Below, piece after piece: positions 44,759-55,546 of a stretch of 64,000 nt of DNA (positions within the stretch are counted from its first letter, which is position 1; the number at the start of each line of letters is the position of its first letter). Source of the stretch: Asterella californica (taxonomy: Eukaryota > Streptophyta > Marchantiopsida > Marchantiales > Aytoniaceae); NCBI GenBank assembly GCA_036924285.1, contig JAYKYS010000016.1, positions 186,001 to 250,000 of the forward strand. The letters run 5' to 3'. Below the pieces are notes generated by a model that saw only the letters and a list, made by a program, of their open reading frames with translations, ran no database searches and was not told the DNA's origin. A program made the position numbers and the translations under genes.

Positions 44759-45285
44759 TTGGAAGAGATTGTTCCAGACGTCTCGGAAGATAGCAGTGAC
44801 AGTAGCTCTGACTCAAAAGACGACCTTCGTGATTCAGACAGACCTGGACCTTCGAGAAGACCATCTCCACCACCTGGACCTGAGGAAGAAAGAAGTTGGC
44901 AGTCGCACCAGCCGGCAGTCGACATGGCTTTCCACACTCGGCAGAATTACCATCCGTACGACGATGATGCTAACGCGGACGACTTCATCACGATGTTCGA
45001 GACCATCTCTAGATCCAACAAGGAAGACGTTGATGTTGACAGACTCCGGGTATTTCCTAGTTTGATCGTAAGGAAGGGAAGGAAATGGATGAGTAAGATG
45101 TTGGATGATGGTGTAGTAATGGCCGCTTGGGCTACTCTGAAGGCAGCTTTTCTGAAGAGGTTCAGAGGAGTGGGCTACGGTCGTATGACCCTCATAGAGC
45201 TTCAGAGGCTCGAATGGAAGAAGAAAGAGACATTGAGGGATTACACCGAGAGGTTTGAAGATCTCCTAGATCACATCAACAGAAA
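44759..45285 (+). pseudogene. Ty3/gypsy gag, truncated
   Basis: Starts MEEIVPDVSEDSSDSSSDSK, an acidic serine-rich N-terminus, followed by a proline/arginine stretch (RRPSPPPGPEEERSW). The retrotransposon gag fold follows: NADDFITMFETISRSNK, RVFPSLIVRKGRKWMSKM, AWATLKAAFLKRFRGVGYG and LIELQRLEWKKKETLRDYTE, then RFEDLLDHINR. It assembles the particle that packages element RNA. The C-terminal part and all of pol are missing: the frame runs into antisense LINE ORF1 across a ~10-bp shared word (CAACAGAAAC, 45,277-45,286). Confidence 0.85.
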
Positions 45286-46232
45286 CGAGCTCACTCTTAT
45301 GTGCTATGAGCTCTCGATGCAGATCTGCTACTTCAACCGATACTTCTTCCACCGCTGCCAACACCTTATGAAGGAGTTGTTTAATCTCCTCCATCATCAC
45401 CGAAGAACTAGTTTCACAAATCAGCGAGCTAAGGGCACACCTCAACACTTCAATTTTCCTCAGATCGCAACAAGATTTATCTCAATGAAAGCGTCTCACC
45501 GAGACCTTTCCAATGGTACCAAGCTTGCTCAAAACCAATAACCACAGCTCCTTCGACGATCGATTTTGTCCACGGGTGTCAACTCCTCTCTCCAACAGGT
45601 CCGCGAAATAAAAACACACCTCAACACCTCAATTCTCCTCAGATCGCAACAAGATTTGTCTCAATGGAAGCGTCTCGTCGAGACCTTTCCAATGGTACCA
45701 AGCTTGCTCAAAACCAACAACCACAGCTCATTCGACGATCTATTTTGTCCACGGGTGTCAACTCCTCTCTCCAACAGGTCCGTGAAATAAAAACACACCT
45801 CAACACCTCAATTCTCCTCAGATCGCAACAAGATTTGTCTCAATGGAAGCGTCTCGCCGAGACCTTTCCAAGTGTACCAAGCTTGCTCAAAACCAATAAC
45901 CATAGCTCCTTCGACAATCGATTTTGTCGACGGGTGTCAACTCCTCTCTCCAACAGGTCCGCGAAATAGAAACACACCTCAACACCTCAATTCTCCTCAG
46001 ATCGCAACAAGATTTGTCTCAATGGAAGCGTCTCGCAGAGACCTTTCCAATGGTACCAAGCTTGCTCAAAACCAATAACCACAGCTCCTTCGACGATCGA
46101 TTTTGTCGACGGGTGTCAACTCCTCTCTCCAACAGGTCCGCGAAATAGAAACACACCTCAACACCTCAATTCTCCTCAGATCGCAACAAGATTTGTCTCA
46201 ATGGAAGCGTCTCGCCGAGATCTCCCTAAACC
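45277..46232 (-). mobile_element. LINE copy M, 5' end with monomers
   Basis: Antisense start of ORF1 (MMEEIKQLLHKVL, up to HKSELVSV) and then four to five monomers of ~179 bp from about 45,430 to 46,220. Together with 39,332-40,439 it forms one LINE insertion whose middle (most of the RT, endonuclease and the ORF1 C-terminus) was replaced by the LTR element. The long frames on the plus strand here are stop-free repeat readings, not genes. Confidence 0.88.
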
Positions 46233-46481
46233 CTTTCTCTTCTCAGAGAATGGGCTTGAAGAGCGTGTCGACTACTTGGTGAACTTTGCATCATCAGCCA
46301 CGAAGGAAGAAAAGGCACAGATCCCCGCGACGCAGTTACTGTCACCTTCTTTGGCAGTAGCTTCCGAATCTGACCTGTTGGAATTTCTCATCTGACGGTC
46401 ATGAGGCATAGTTACCCTTGCCCTTCTCGATGACTGCCTACAGCCCGCTCTCCAGACACGAGACCAGCTCTCAAGGCAAGA
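46233..46481. repeat. inverted duplication, left arm (249 bp)
   Basis: Reverse complement of 46,841-47,089 with only two or so mismatches (for example GAGCGTGTCGAC versus GAGCGCGTCGAC). It lies between the last LINE monomer and the right target-site duplication, so it is part of the inserted DNA. The spacer to the other arm is 359 bp. Confidence 0.9.
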
Positions 46482-46487
46482 TCGATG

Positions 46488-46505
46488 TATAGCTACTGAT
46501 AGCGA
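46488..46505. repeat. target-site duplication, right copy
   Basis: TATAGCTACTGATAGCGA, identical to 39,314-39,331. It marks the right edge of the 7.16-kb insertion. Confidence 0.9.
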
Positions 46506-46840
46506 TAGCCACAATTTTCTTCCTCCCTTCTGGGCGTTGGGTTGTTTGGACCTTCGGGTCTCTCTTTCCCTTATAAAGCTTGATGGGGTCTTTACATCCG
46601 TTGGGTATATACTCAATGCGTCGCGTGTTTCTGTCTTGAGAATATGTTCAGAATATAATACTGGAGTGTGGACATGCTCGATAGGGACTACTTTCCCTGT
46701 ACGATGTTGATAAAGTGGGAAACCGAGGTGCATTGCGTATTCCCGGAACTGCACGGCTGACGGCTGCTGACAGGGACTTTATCTGACACCGTGGACGATG
46801 CTAGAATCCAGGCAACCAACTGAAGCGAGCCAAATCAGGC
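46506..46840. other. spacer between inverted arms, host DNA
   Basis: Flanking sequence to the right of the insertion. A minus-strand frame crosses it, but it reads into the arms without any recognised domain. Confidence 0.5.
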
Positions 46841-47089
46841 TCTTGCCTTGAGAGCTGGTCTCGTGTCTGGAGAGCGGGCTGTAGGCAGTCATCGAGAAGG
46901 GCAAGGGTAACTATGCCTCATGACCGTCAGATGAGAAATTCCAACAGGTCAGATTCGGAAGCTACTGCCAAAGAAGGTGACAGTAACTGCGTCGCGGGGA
47001 TCTGTGCCTTTTCTTCCTTCGTGGCTGATGATGCAAAGTTCACCAAGTAGTCGACGCGCTCTTCAAGCCCATTCTCTGAGAAGGGAAAG
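46841..47089. repeat. inverted duplication, right (donor) arm
   Basis: Partner of 46,233-46,481. It lies outside the target-site duplications and is therefore the original host sequence from which the left arm was copied. Confidence 0.88.
46927..47076 (-). CDS. possible 3' exon of an unrecognised gene
   Basis: Minus-strand stretch reading ENGLEERVDYLVNFASSATK, EEKAQIPATQLLSPSLAVAS, ESDLLEFLI and stop. It is preceded on the same strand by a good acceptor (TTTCCCTTCTCAG). The composition is protein-like, but only 49 codons are seen and no upstream exon can be assigned with confidence. The second arm at 46,233-46,481 carries the same stretch. If real, the LINE landed in its 3' flank. Confidence 0.3.
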   Translation of the reverse strand, partial: ENGLEERVDYLVNFASSATKEEKAQIPATQLLSPSLAVASESDLLEFLI

Positions 47090-48363
47090 CGCTGCTTGGG
47101 TAGTAATGATCCTTTCTCCTGGAGGAGCAGTTCTTGAGAAAAGTTTATCCGGGCCGTTCAGCAGGTCTGGCTTGCCTGGCTGATAGTTGAGTTCGACGAC
47201 GCCTCGACCGGTGATCGTTCTGATGCTTATTGGAGGTGATTTGAGCTGTTGGCTTTCTTTCGCTGCCTCTGGCTTGCGGCCTCGTTGCAGTGTCGATGGA
47301 AAGTGCACATTCGGTTTCGTGGTGTAACAATACGTCTACTGTTTCAGCTCTATTTTACATTCCGAGTAAGAATTTGGCCATGCTGTTATTCTATGTACGC
47401 CGCTGGTTTTGGTCTCTTTGTCTCTGGTTGTGGGTGCGAGTGTACAATTCGCTAACAACTCCAAGTGGGCTTCGCATGGCTTTCCGCTATGATATCGGAA
47501 AACTTCGCTGTTCGCTTAGATTCTTGCACTCTTTAAGCTCAATCGAAATGCGTTGACTGTAAAGGTGAAGAATTCTGTACCGTCTTTGAAGACATTAAAC
47601 TTGGTAACAGCTGCGAAACTGGTGATTAAGTCTATTCAGTTGTTAAGCTCGTGTGAAAAACAATCTTTTCGGCGCTGGCACTCGAATAAGGTGGGGCTGT
47701 CTCTCAAGTGTGTGTAAGGCCCAGTGGCTCTGATTCTCTGGGCCTTAGATGGTATTGTTCAGTTTGAGAAGTTGAAAAAACTTTCACTTTGTTTGCAGAC
47801 CATGCACTGAATTCCGTTGGTGTATAATTTGAATCCCAGTTCGTGTGACACATGGACTAATAGGCGAGCTAAAATGATATCATCACGGATGTGAATCGAA
47901 AGTAAGAGTTCGTGTGACCACGGATAATAACTAGAAGAATAAAAGCACGCTCTAGCAAGTAAAGAATACCAAATGGTTGATCTAGTTTAGATGCCTGAGT
48001 GACGGGACTTAGTGAGACGGGGCTGCTTTTAACTGGGGAAGCAGCATACCTGCTTCTTCTACTTCCACCTTGCACTGTTTCTGCTCAAGTCGTGGTTGCG
48101 ATCAACGTGTTGTGGCCTGTGAAATCCGAATCGGCAGCTGTGCGGACTTCATATCAAGAACGTTGTTTCAAAACCTGCTTGTTTTCGCCGAGACCAAGTT
48201 TCTCCTTTGTGCATTCACAAATTTTGCCCTTCCATATTTTACACTGTCCCAAAGGAAGCTTTATCAGTGTTTCTGATTGCAAGTGCAAAGCTCTTATGAA
48301 TTTGATTGGAGTCTTGTTTTCTTTATGTGAATAGCAGGTGCGCGCTGAAGGCAGTCATTGACC
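47090..48363 (+). promoter_or_regulatory. upstream region of the rhomboid gene
   Basis: Probable promoter and 5' UTR. No exact TATA or start site can be fixed. Pyrimidine-rich stretches near 48,190-48,330 fit a 5' UTR, and a 5' UTR intron is possible. Short frames on both strands show no domain. Confidence 0.35.
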
Positions 48364-51039
48364 ATGAGAGGAGTCCAAGCCTTGCAATCGCCTTACAGCC
48401 TTCCTGCTCAATCTTGTAATGTGAAGGTTTTGGCACCTACAAAGAAGAATCTCCACTACGGACGTGCTGATAGTAATACTCAATGCGGAGATCTTAACTT
48501 TGACCCCAGGTTAAGTGCTATTCAGTTAGGTGCTCGTATAAAATGTTATGGACATGAACTTAGGTGGTCTGGTTTTCAACCCAACTTTCTGAGACGAAGA
48601 GATGCAACTAGAAATCTTCTTTTAGACGGCTCTAGAAAATTTAACCTAATTAGGGAGAAAAAGTTTTCTGTACTGGTTACTCGATGCGACTCGTCTGAGC
48701 GCAAATCGGTCTCCACGACTACTTCAAGTCCTGAAGAGCAACAGAAAACTGCTAGCGCAGAAAACAATAAATCGGATGGCGTGGAGCAAGGGCTGGCCAT
48801 GAAAAGTGGCCTAAGCGCACTGGATGCTTATTTCAGTAAGTTAAACGGAAGTTCTACGGGTGGCCCCGAAGTATCGATAGCGACGGTGACTGTACCCAGT
48901 TCCCCTTCTGCATCAGCTGTATCAGTCTTGGCTCCTCCTGAAGTAGAAAAATCAGCTTCTGGCAGTGGATTGACCTCTACCGCAGTTACCAACAAAACGG
49001 ATGACGGAAAGGACGTGCAAGGATTGAAATCGTTGGATGCATACTTCAGTAAACTTCAACCAAAACAGCGAGGTACGTGTCCTGCCCTGCACCTAGTTGC
49101 AAATCCCTCCTAGTCAGTAGGTTTTGATATCTAAGATACGTGCTTCAGAAACCAGCGCTTTTATTCAGAGACCCCCCGATATTTTCACTGGGTTTGAGCA
49201 CTATCCCTTATCCTACATTCTTCACTGATCAAACCCTAGACTTGATTGCTTGCCGTGTCTGACTTTGCTCTTGTTTGCAACATAGACCCTGTGAAGGATG
49301 AAGCGGAAAAACGACCGGATAGTACTGTTGAGATCAATGAAGAAGAGTTGTTTTTCAAGGCATTATTAGAAGCCAAAGAGGAATACGAGGAGTACAAGAC
49401 CTCACAGGGAAGCTCCGAAGGAGGGCTCGAGGTGGCACCCCGTACTGACGATGACGGAAACGAGTTGGACCTTTCAGAGTGGGAACAGGAAGGGGAGCCC
49501 AGCTCTAGCTCCGATCTTATGTAAGTGCCAATCTTTATTGTTAGTTTCAACTGGTGAATGAGGTGACGCTGAGAATATTGAGGACCATCCAGAGTAGAAA
49601 TTGCAACTAAAGGAATTGCAGCCAGAATTTCTCGACGCATCTGATCACAGTGGTTGTCTGTGATAACGACAGCAACTTCTTGGTGGCTGTCAACATCGCT
49701 GTCTATTTGTTCAGCTTGGCAAGCCCGCATGAAGCCTTCGGAATCAGGGATTCTTCCTTACCATTTGTGTATGGAGCAAAAGTTAATGAGTTGATTGTTG
49801 CTGGACAATGGTGGAGATTAATCACTCCAATGTTCCTGGTGAGAATTTTACCTGACCATGCCTGCCCGGTACAAATGCTTCGTATGTAGCTGACGATTTA
49901 TTTTAGTAATTGGCGCATGGGATATTCGTCTTTGGCCTAGTACCAAATGTGGAATATACTAAGGTTGTTCTCTGTGGTGCTGTTTATAACCTTAAATGTT
50001 TTGTTTCTTTTGCAGCACGCGAGCCTGTTACATGTTGGTCTTGGTTCATGGGCTCTACTATCGTTTGGACCAGCAGTTGAGAGTGCTTATGGCACTTTCG
50101 GATTCGCTATGATATACTTCTTAGGCGGAATTTTTGGGAATTTGATGAGTTATTTTCACACGAATGAGTGGACAGTCGGCGGAACTGTAAGTCAATGCGC
50201 TGTCTTGTTCTACGCTCTATACGCTTGAAATATCTGGTGCCATGTTTAGCAAGGAAATGAATTTATAGTGGTTTGTGATTAAATGGTTACAAAGCATCCG
50301 CTCTGCACGTTAGATAGGCGTGTGTAGTCCATGATTCCGCAGAAGGCAATGTGATAAAGTTGACAGTTTTGTTTGCAGGGCCCAATTTATGCTCTCGTGG
50401 GTACATGGTTGGTTTACCTTCTGAAAAACCGGGAAACAATTGGAAAAGAAATTGCTGATGACATGATTCGGAAGGTCATCATATTGAGTGCACTGAATGT
50501 TGCACTCTGGAACTCTCTTCCTGTAGATGACTGGTAAGGCCTCGACTTCAGAAATCACGTCTTCATAACAGTGCATTGTAATTATGGTTAAATCTGAGAT
50601 TCTCATAATGTCCATCACAATTCGAAGTGTTCAAAGTTGTTCGAATTTCGAGTCCAGCAGAAGCACGGCTTGCAAGTAAAGTTGTTTCCGGGTCCCCTAT
50701 TTGGGGACCAAATCATTCGTAGGTAATGCGCGTCAGGTTTTCTTATTCAAGATTCCTCGGTGCTTATGCAGGACACATCTTGGTGCAATACTTGTCGGCC
50801 TACTCTTCGGAGTTCTGGCGAGTCCCACAATGCAGTTGAACGTTTCGTTGAAAGAGTTGGATCCGGATTCCAAGGAAGAGATGGGTGAAGCATTTTTGTG
50901 GTTCAACGAAGGGCTTAGTCCAGCCAGATTGACCCTCGTATTTATCATGTGCCTCGGTATTTTCTACGTTCTTTACCAGTTGGCTGTCGCTGGTTCCAGC
51001 GATCTCTATCTCCTTCAAGACACTGATTTGTTTTCATGA
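48364..51039 (+). CDS. RBL9: plastid rhomboid-like protein, RBL9 type
   Basis: Six exons, 584 codons: 48,364-49,072; 49,286-49,520; 49,622-49,838; 50,016-50,186; 50,379-50,533; 50,772-51,039. All introns are GT-AG and the phases join without a stop. Start is ATG at 48,364 (MRGVQALQSPYSLPAQS), a transit-peptide-like N-terminus with few acidic residues. Residues ~140-236 carry LSALDAYFSKL and LKSLDAYFSKL, a repeated motif. Exon 2 is acidic. The membrane core has WWRLITPMFL, then HASLLHVGLGSWALLSFGP, YFLGGIFGNLMSYF, TVGGT|GPIYALVGTWL (residues 441-455), DDW|THLGAILVGLLFG (His ~498) and a last helix LTLVFIMCLGIFYVLYQ. In active rhomboids the GGT position is GxS. Here Thr 444 replaces Ser, while the later His is kept, so it is likely a pseudoprotease or altered enzyme. 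Plant RBL9 acts at the plastid envelope; that location is inferred here. Confidence 0.92.
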
Positions 51040-54000
51040 CGTGCAGTATGGAGTTACTTATTTCGGTAAAAGATTTTGTCCGGAGATTTTTCTTCGCGAA
51101 ATCAAGAACATGTGTAACATAGTGAGGCAGTAGGAAGACAGTGTTTAACACTGCCATGACGGAGAGAAAACCCAGGAACGCAGCGGATCTTAGGCGCTCG
51201 GATTCACCGGGGTCGCTATACACTGTAGGCACTATACACTTAATTGTCTGGAGCTTCAAGTTTCCCGATTTTCCCGGGCCGAGTTGTTCACCATGAAGAC
51301 GGTGACGGTTAGCTGTATCTGTCTCAATTATCACGTCACAAGGTAGTCGTTTCAGAACGCTGTCATTGTGGATAAGTCTACATGGTTTGAAGTGCATGCA
51401 GTATATCCTAAGTGACCGAATACACTCTTGTGTTCATAATACCAGGGAATATATTATCATATATGTACCCGGAGTCCACATTTCAGTTTTGCCGAATGGC
51501 AATGACATCGCTTGCCCCGAGCACATCACTGTGATTTCTTGTACTGCTCCCTGCAGGGACCATCCACCTTCAAGTGATCTTTTCACCTCCGATCTCTGCT
51601 AGTGGACCGGTTTCTGAGCCTGTGACCAAAATGTTAGTCTCGAGGTTTGACGGACAGGAGTCCAAAAGTGTAGTCGTTATGGACAGAAGTGAAAGGAGAT
51701 GAATTGGTCCATCGTATTGGAGCGACGAAAAGTTAGGGAGCAGTTCTGAAAGGGATAGGCAGAGGTGATTCATGTGTGGGTCCGGTGAATTAATCGAGCC
51801 AATACGTGTTTCGAAAATAATAAACTAATGTCACTCAAATCAGGTGATGTGGTTGAAGTCGGCGTGGAAAGATTATAAACATACAGTCTCATCCACGCAT
51901 GGTATATGTACTATCTAAACGCATGAGCACTAGGCAAACGATGGAAGTTCGGAGTGTCTTACTCTTGTTAGTCAATCGTTCAGACTTTTGCGTTCGTCCG
52001 CAAAATTGCCCTATGGAGGGGGGATCATTATTGAGCATGACACAATACTGGACATTCTGTTTTTTCTCTTTTCTTGCATGGATCTTTCTTCACAAGAAAT
52101 GGATTTATATTTCAATCATGGGGTTATTTATGTGAAGGATGTAGTTACTGTGGAAACCATGGTTGAATTTTATGTTTATCAAGCAATATTTATTTCGGGA
52201 ACATGCAGGTCTTTTGGCGGCCGAGTCGAATGTCCGTGAATAGTTCAATTAGAGATGTTTTTGTGAGTTTTTCTTTTCGGTTGGCGATTGAAATTTTCGG
52301 ATGTTTTGATGCGAAGTCTAATACATTATTGTTAACACCTATGTACTATGTGGATGGAGAACTCTAAAGAGATTATTTTATCGTTACGATGGTATGTACT
52401 TCATGTGTAACAGAATATCAATATTGCACTACAAAGGATACTAGTGGAGGTTTTACATCGCTTTTCCATAAAAAGGTAGGAATTTTTTAATTGTTGTTAC
52501 TTTGGTAATCCTGACTTTTAAGGATCCGAAGTAGACTTCTTTGGGTTTATTGGTCCTTTCCTCATGTGGAGGGTTGAGGCCCTTTCTTAGTTTACTAGGA
52601 GAAGTGATATATTTGTTATTCAGCTCATGGAGGCTCAAGTCTCCTTGCTTGAGGAGATTGAGTAACTTGCTAGACATAGTTAATGTTCGATGAATTTTTT
52701 TCTTTATTCTTGGGTTGGTGGTAATCGTTTTGCATCTCACGATGGGGTTTTCTCACTTTTCTATTATGTTTTTCTTTTCTTTCTTGCAAACAACACTATC
52801 TTGCTAGGATCTTAAATTATTGTCACATAAGATGGTCTCTGGTGATCGTGATCATAATCGTTGTGGAACAAGTTTCACTTTTGGAAAGAACAAGCTAGAA
52901 GAGGTGATTATGTTGTCATGAGCAAGAAACTGTTGAGAGTATTCTAACAAAGTCAATAATCGTTGACTCTAACATGAACATGAAGATATAATCATTGCAG
53001 TGTAAGATGAACAGAAGGAAAATGTCTCTCTTGTCGTATCGTGATTGTTCGTTGTATCAGCAAAAGCATGCATGTTCTTGACTGTAACTGATATTATATT
53101 TATATATCACAATTTCATGATTTACGTTTCTAGCTTACGTGATTTGATTTCATGGCTTTCGTGCCAGATATGAGAAGTGATAATTTTAATTCGATGATAA
53201 GATAGTGTGCATTATTTTTTACGGATGATGGATTACACTTAGATCATTTGAGCAGAGAGGTGACTAGTAAATTTTGCCAATGGAAGCTCTAGTCTGATTG
53301 TAGAATGGACTACTTGAGCTTTGACTTACCTGGAAAAATATTTCAAGAGGTAAGTTGGAGGCAACGCAAATTAGACTTGGTGGAACCTTTATAGCATTTT
53401 AGGATTTTGAGTTTTCTCTTCAGTGTTGGTGCGTTCACATAGTAGAAGTTGTAGGAAGTTGAAGATCAAATTCTACTGTAGAGTGCGGACTTGTAGACAC
53501 GGCGCAGCCACACGACATTGAAAGTCGAAGCGTGTAAGCAATTCTAGCTCCGAGAACGAGGACTGAAAACCGACGTTATGCTTGGAAAAGGAAAGGAAAA
53601 AGAGAACGTGTCCATAGTTGTAAAGGACAAGATAGCACATTAGTCTCTTAGTGATTTTGCTTTACGCAAACGAATGTGAGAATTAACGAGGATTAAGCAC
53701 GCTCTAGAAGCAAAGGCTTTACAAAATATCATGTCGCAAGTTTGCAACATAGAGAACTCGACGATTTCTGTCGACCGCTTGTATTGTTTCCTGTTTCTTG
53801 CCCTTAACTGTCTCTTCCAGCCGGTCGACACTCAACTGGCGATTCCCTCCCGATCGTAGTCCTAACAAGAACATTAGCGATGATAGTCTTCTGACTGTTG
53901 TCACATAGCTGAGTACCGATCAATGTCCACGACGAGCCCTAGCAAGGTAGCGCCGTTTGCAAGAGTCTGAGCAAGATGAACAAATGCCTTGTAAGATAGC

Positions 54001-54088
54001 GCCGTTTGCAAAGATCCGAGCGACATGAACAGATGACGCAAGGACTCGAATAAGCACAAGCTACTCATGTCAGCGGAATGTCATAACA
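51040..54088. other. intergenic, no gene recognised
   Basis: 3' flank of the rhomboid gene followed by AT-rich DNA. Several short frames (for example 51,366-51,602, and minus 52,453-52,740, which reads MSSKLLNLLKQGDLSLHELN) show no family I recognise. No RNA gene or repeat is evident. Confidence 0.45.
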
Positions 54089-54290
54089 GTGTTTAACACG
54101 AACTCTACAGTGATGTCACGGTTTCTTTAATCAATTCGCTTAGACTCGTGCGAGATTAAAGACGATTTAAGTGAACTGTACAGTTACCGCGATGCCGTTT
54201 AGAGCCGTTGACTGCGAGAATCTCCACCGCGACCGGGTAAGTGACGACGTAGAAATGTTATCGCGACTGGGTAAAGGGTTACCGTGAGGG
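54089..54290 (+). repeat. MULE terminal inverted repeat, left
   Basis: Pairs with 60,340-60,540. Conserved blocks include TGATGTCACGG, CTTAGACTCGTGCGAGATTA, GATGCCGTTTAGAGCCGTTG and GGGTAAGTGACGACGTAGAA. Confidence 0.88.
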
Positions 54291-54299
54291 ATGACGACG

Positions 54300-55080
54300 T
54301 GTCGACTGACCATGCCGTGCTGTGCCAGTAGCCCGCTCCTCGTTTGTTCGTTCGTTCGTCTGTTTGACGCTCATTCGTTCGTCTGTCAGTAGCCCGTTCG
54401 CTCACTCACTCGTTCGCCGCTCACTCGCTCGTCGTAGCACATTGCGGGTTCTTTCGTTCACATTCGCTCGTCATTCACTCGTTCACGCTCATCGTTGTTC
54501 GCTCGTTCACACGTTCGTATTATCGTGAACTCGTTCAGTCGTTCGCTCCATCGTGAACCGTTCGCTCGTACGCTGTTTCGGTTATCAATTCTGTATCGTT
54601 AGGTGTTTAAGTCATCGTCGTCTCGCTAGTTTTCAATTTAGGTCTTGATGCGATTCAACTGTCTCGCGAGTCTGTTCCGTGCTTCAATTCGTTCTCGTCT
54701 TGACGTCTTTGATAAGGCTCGCTCGTCGTTGATCTGAATCCGCTCGTGAATCGCTCGTCTGTTCTATGCGGAGATTGACGTCTTTGATTTTGTTCTCGTC
54801 TTAACGTCTTTGATTCCGCTCGCTCGTCGTTGATTTAAATCCGCTCGTCTGTTCTAGTTTTTTCGTGCTATCAATTGCATGTCTGTTTTGACGTCTTTGG
54901 TTCGACGATTCATTTCACTCTCTCGTCTTTCAGTTGAATCCGTTCGCTCGTCGCTCGTATGATCCGTGCTTCAATTTAGGTCTTGCCGTTATTGAATCCG
55001 CTCGCTCGTCTTTCATTTGAATCCGCTCGCTCATCGCTCATCTCTTCCGTGCTTTCCGTGCTATCAATCTCATGTCTGTT
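54300..55080 (+). repeat. MULE subterminal GCTCGTTCG-type repeats
   Basis: Dense short degenerate repeats of CGTTCGCTCGTTCG-like words from 54,330 to 54,570. About five copies of a longer phrase built on TGAATCCGCTCGCTCGTC and GACGTCTTTGATT follow up to 55,050. A weaker mirror of the CTCGTTCG words lies inside the right end near 60,205-60,240. Such arrays in MULEs are candidate transposase-binding sites. Confidence 0.65.
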
Positions 55081-55546
55081 CTGTGTTAGAAACGGAACGA
55101 GTGTATGTGTCGTGTTTAGGTTCACCGCGAGTAAGCGTCCTTAAATCGACAACTGGTGGTTTTTGAATTTTGACACGGTTCATTCGTGGTGAACGTAAAC
55201 AATGGGACAAGCTGAGCCGGTGCCTTTGTGTTCAAACTGCAGGAGCGAGAGCGAGGAGCGAGAGACAACGATCAGCAGGAGAGAGCGATCAGAGGACGAT
55301 TAGCGGGTTCTGGGCGATCAGCGGTATTGTTACTCTAGCTTTCCTCTTGCGAATGAATATCGTTTGCTCGTGACTTGCGGGAGCGAGAGAAGGCGATCAG
55401 CGGTATTGTTATTCTAGCTTTTTCTCTTGCGAGTGAATACCGTTTAAATATCCTAAACGATTTGTCTGAATAACCTAGTCTGCGAGTGGTCCTGCTGTAT
55501 CGATCTCTTTGACCATAGTCTGCGAGTGGTCCTGCTGTAGCTTGTA

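Noticed and set aside
45289..46148. Plus-strand frames over 45.3-46.1 kb, including the C-terminal extension of gag
   Set aside because: Antisense readings of LINE ORF1 and monomers. Only 44,759-45,285 is true gag.
46272..46754. 160-codon minus-strand frame
   Set aside because: It crosses the target-site duplication and the edge of the inserted arm, so it cannot be an old gene. No domain is seen.
48358..48363. Start of the rhomboid frame at 48,358
   Set aside because: The codon is TTG. The first ATG is 48,364, and a nuclear plant gene is expected to start there.
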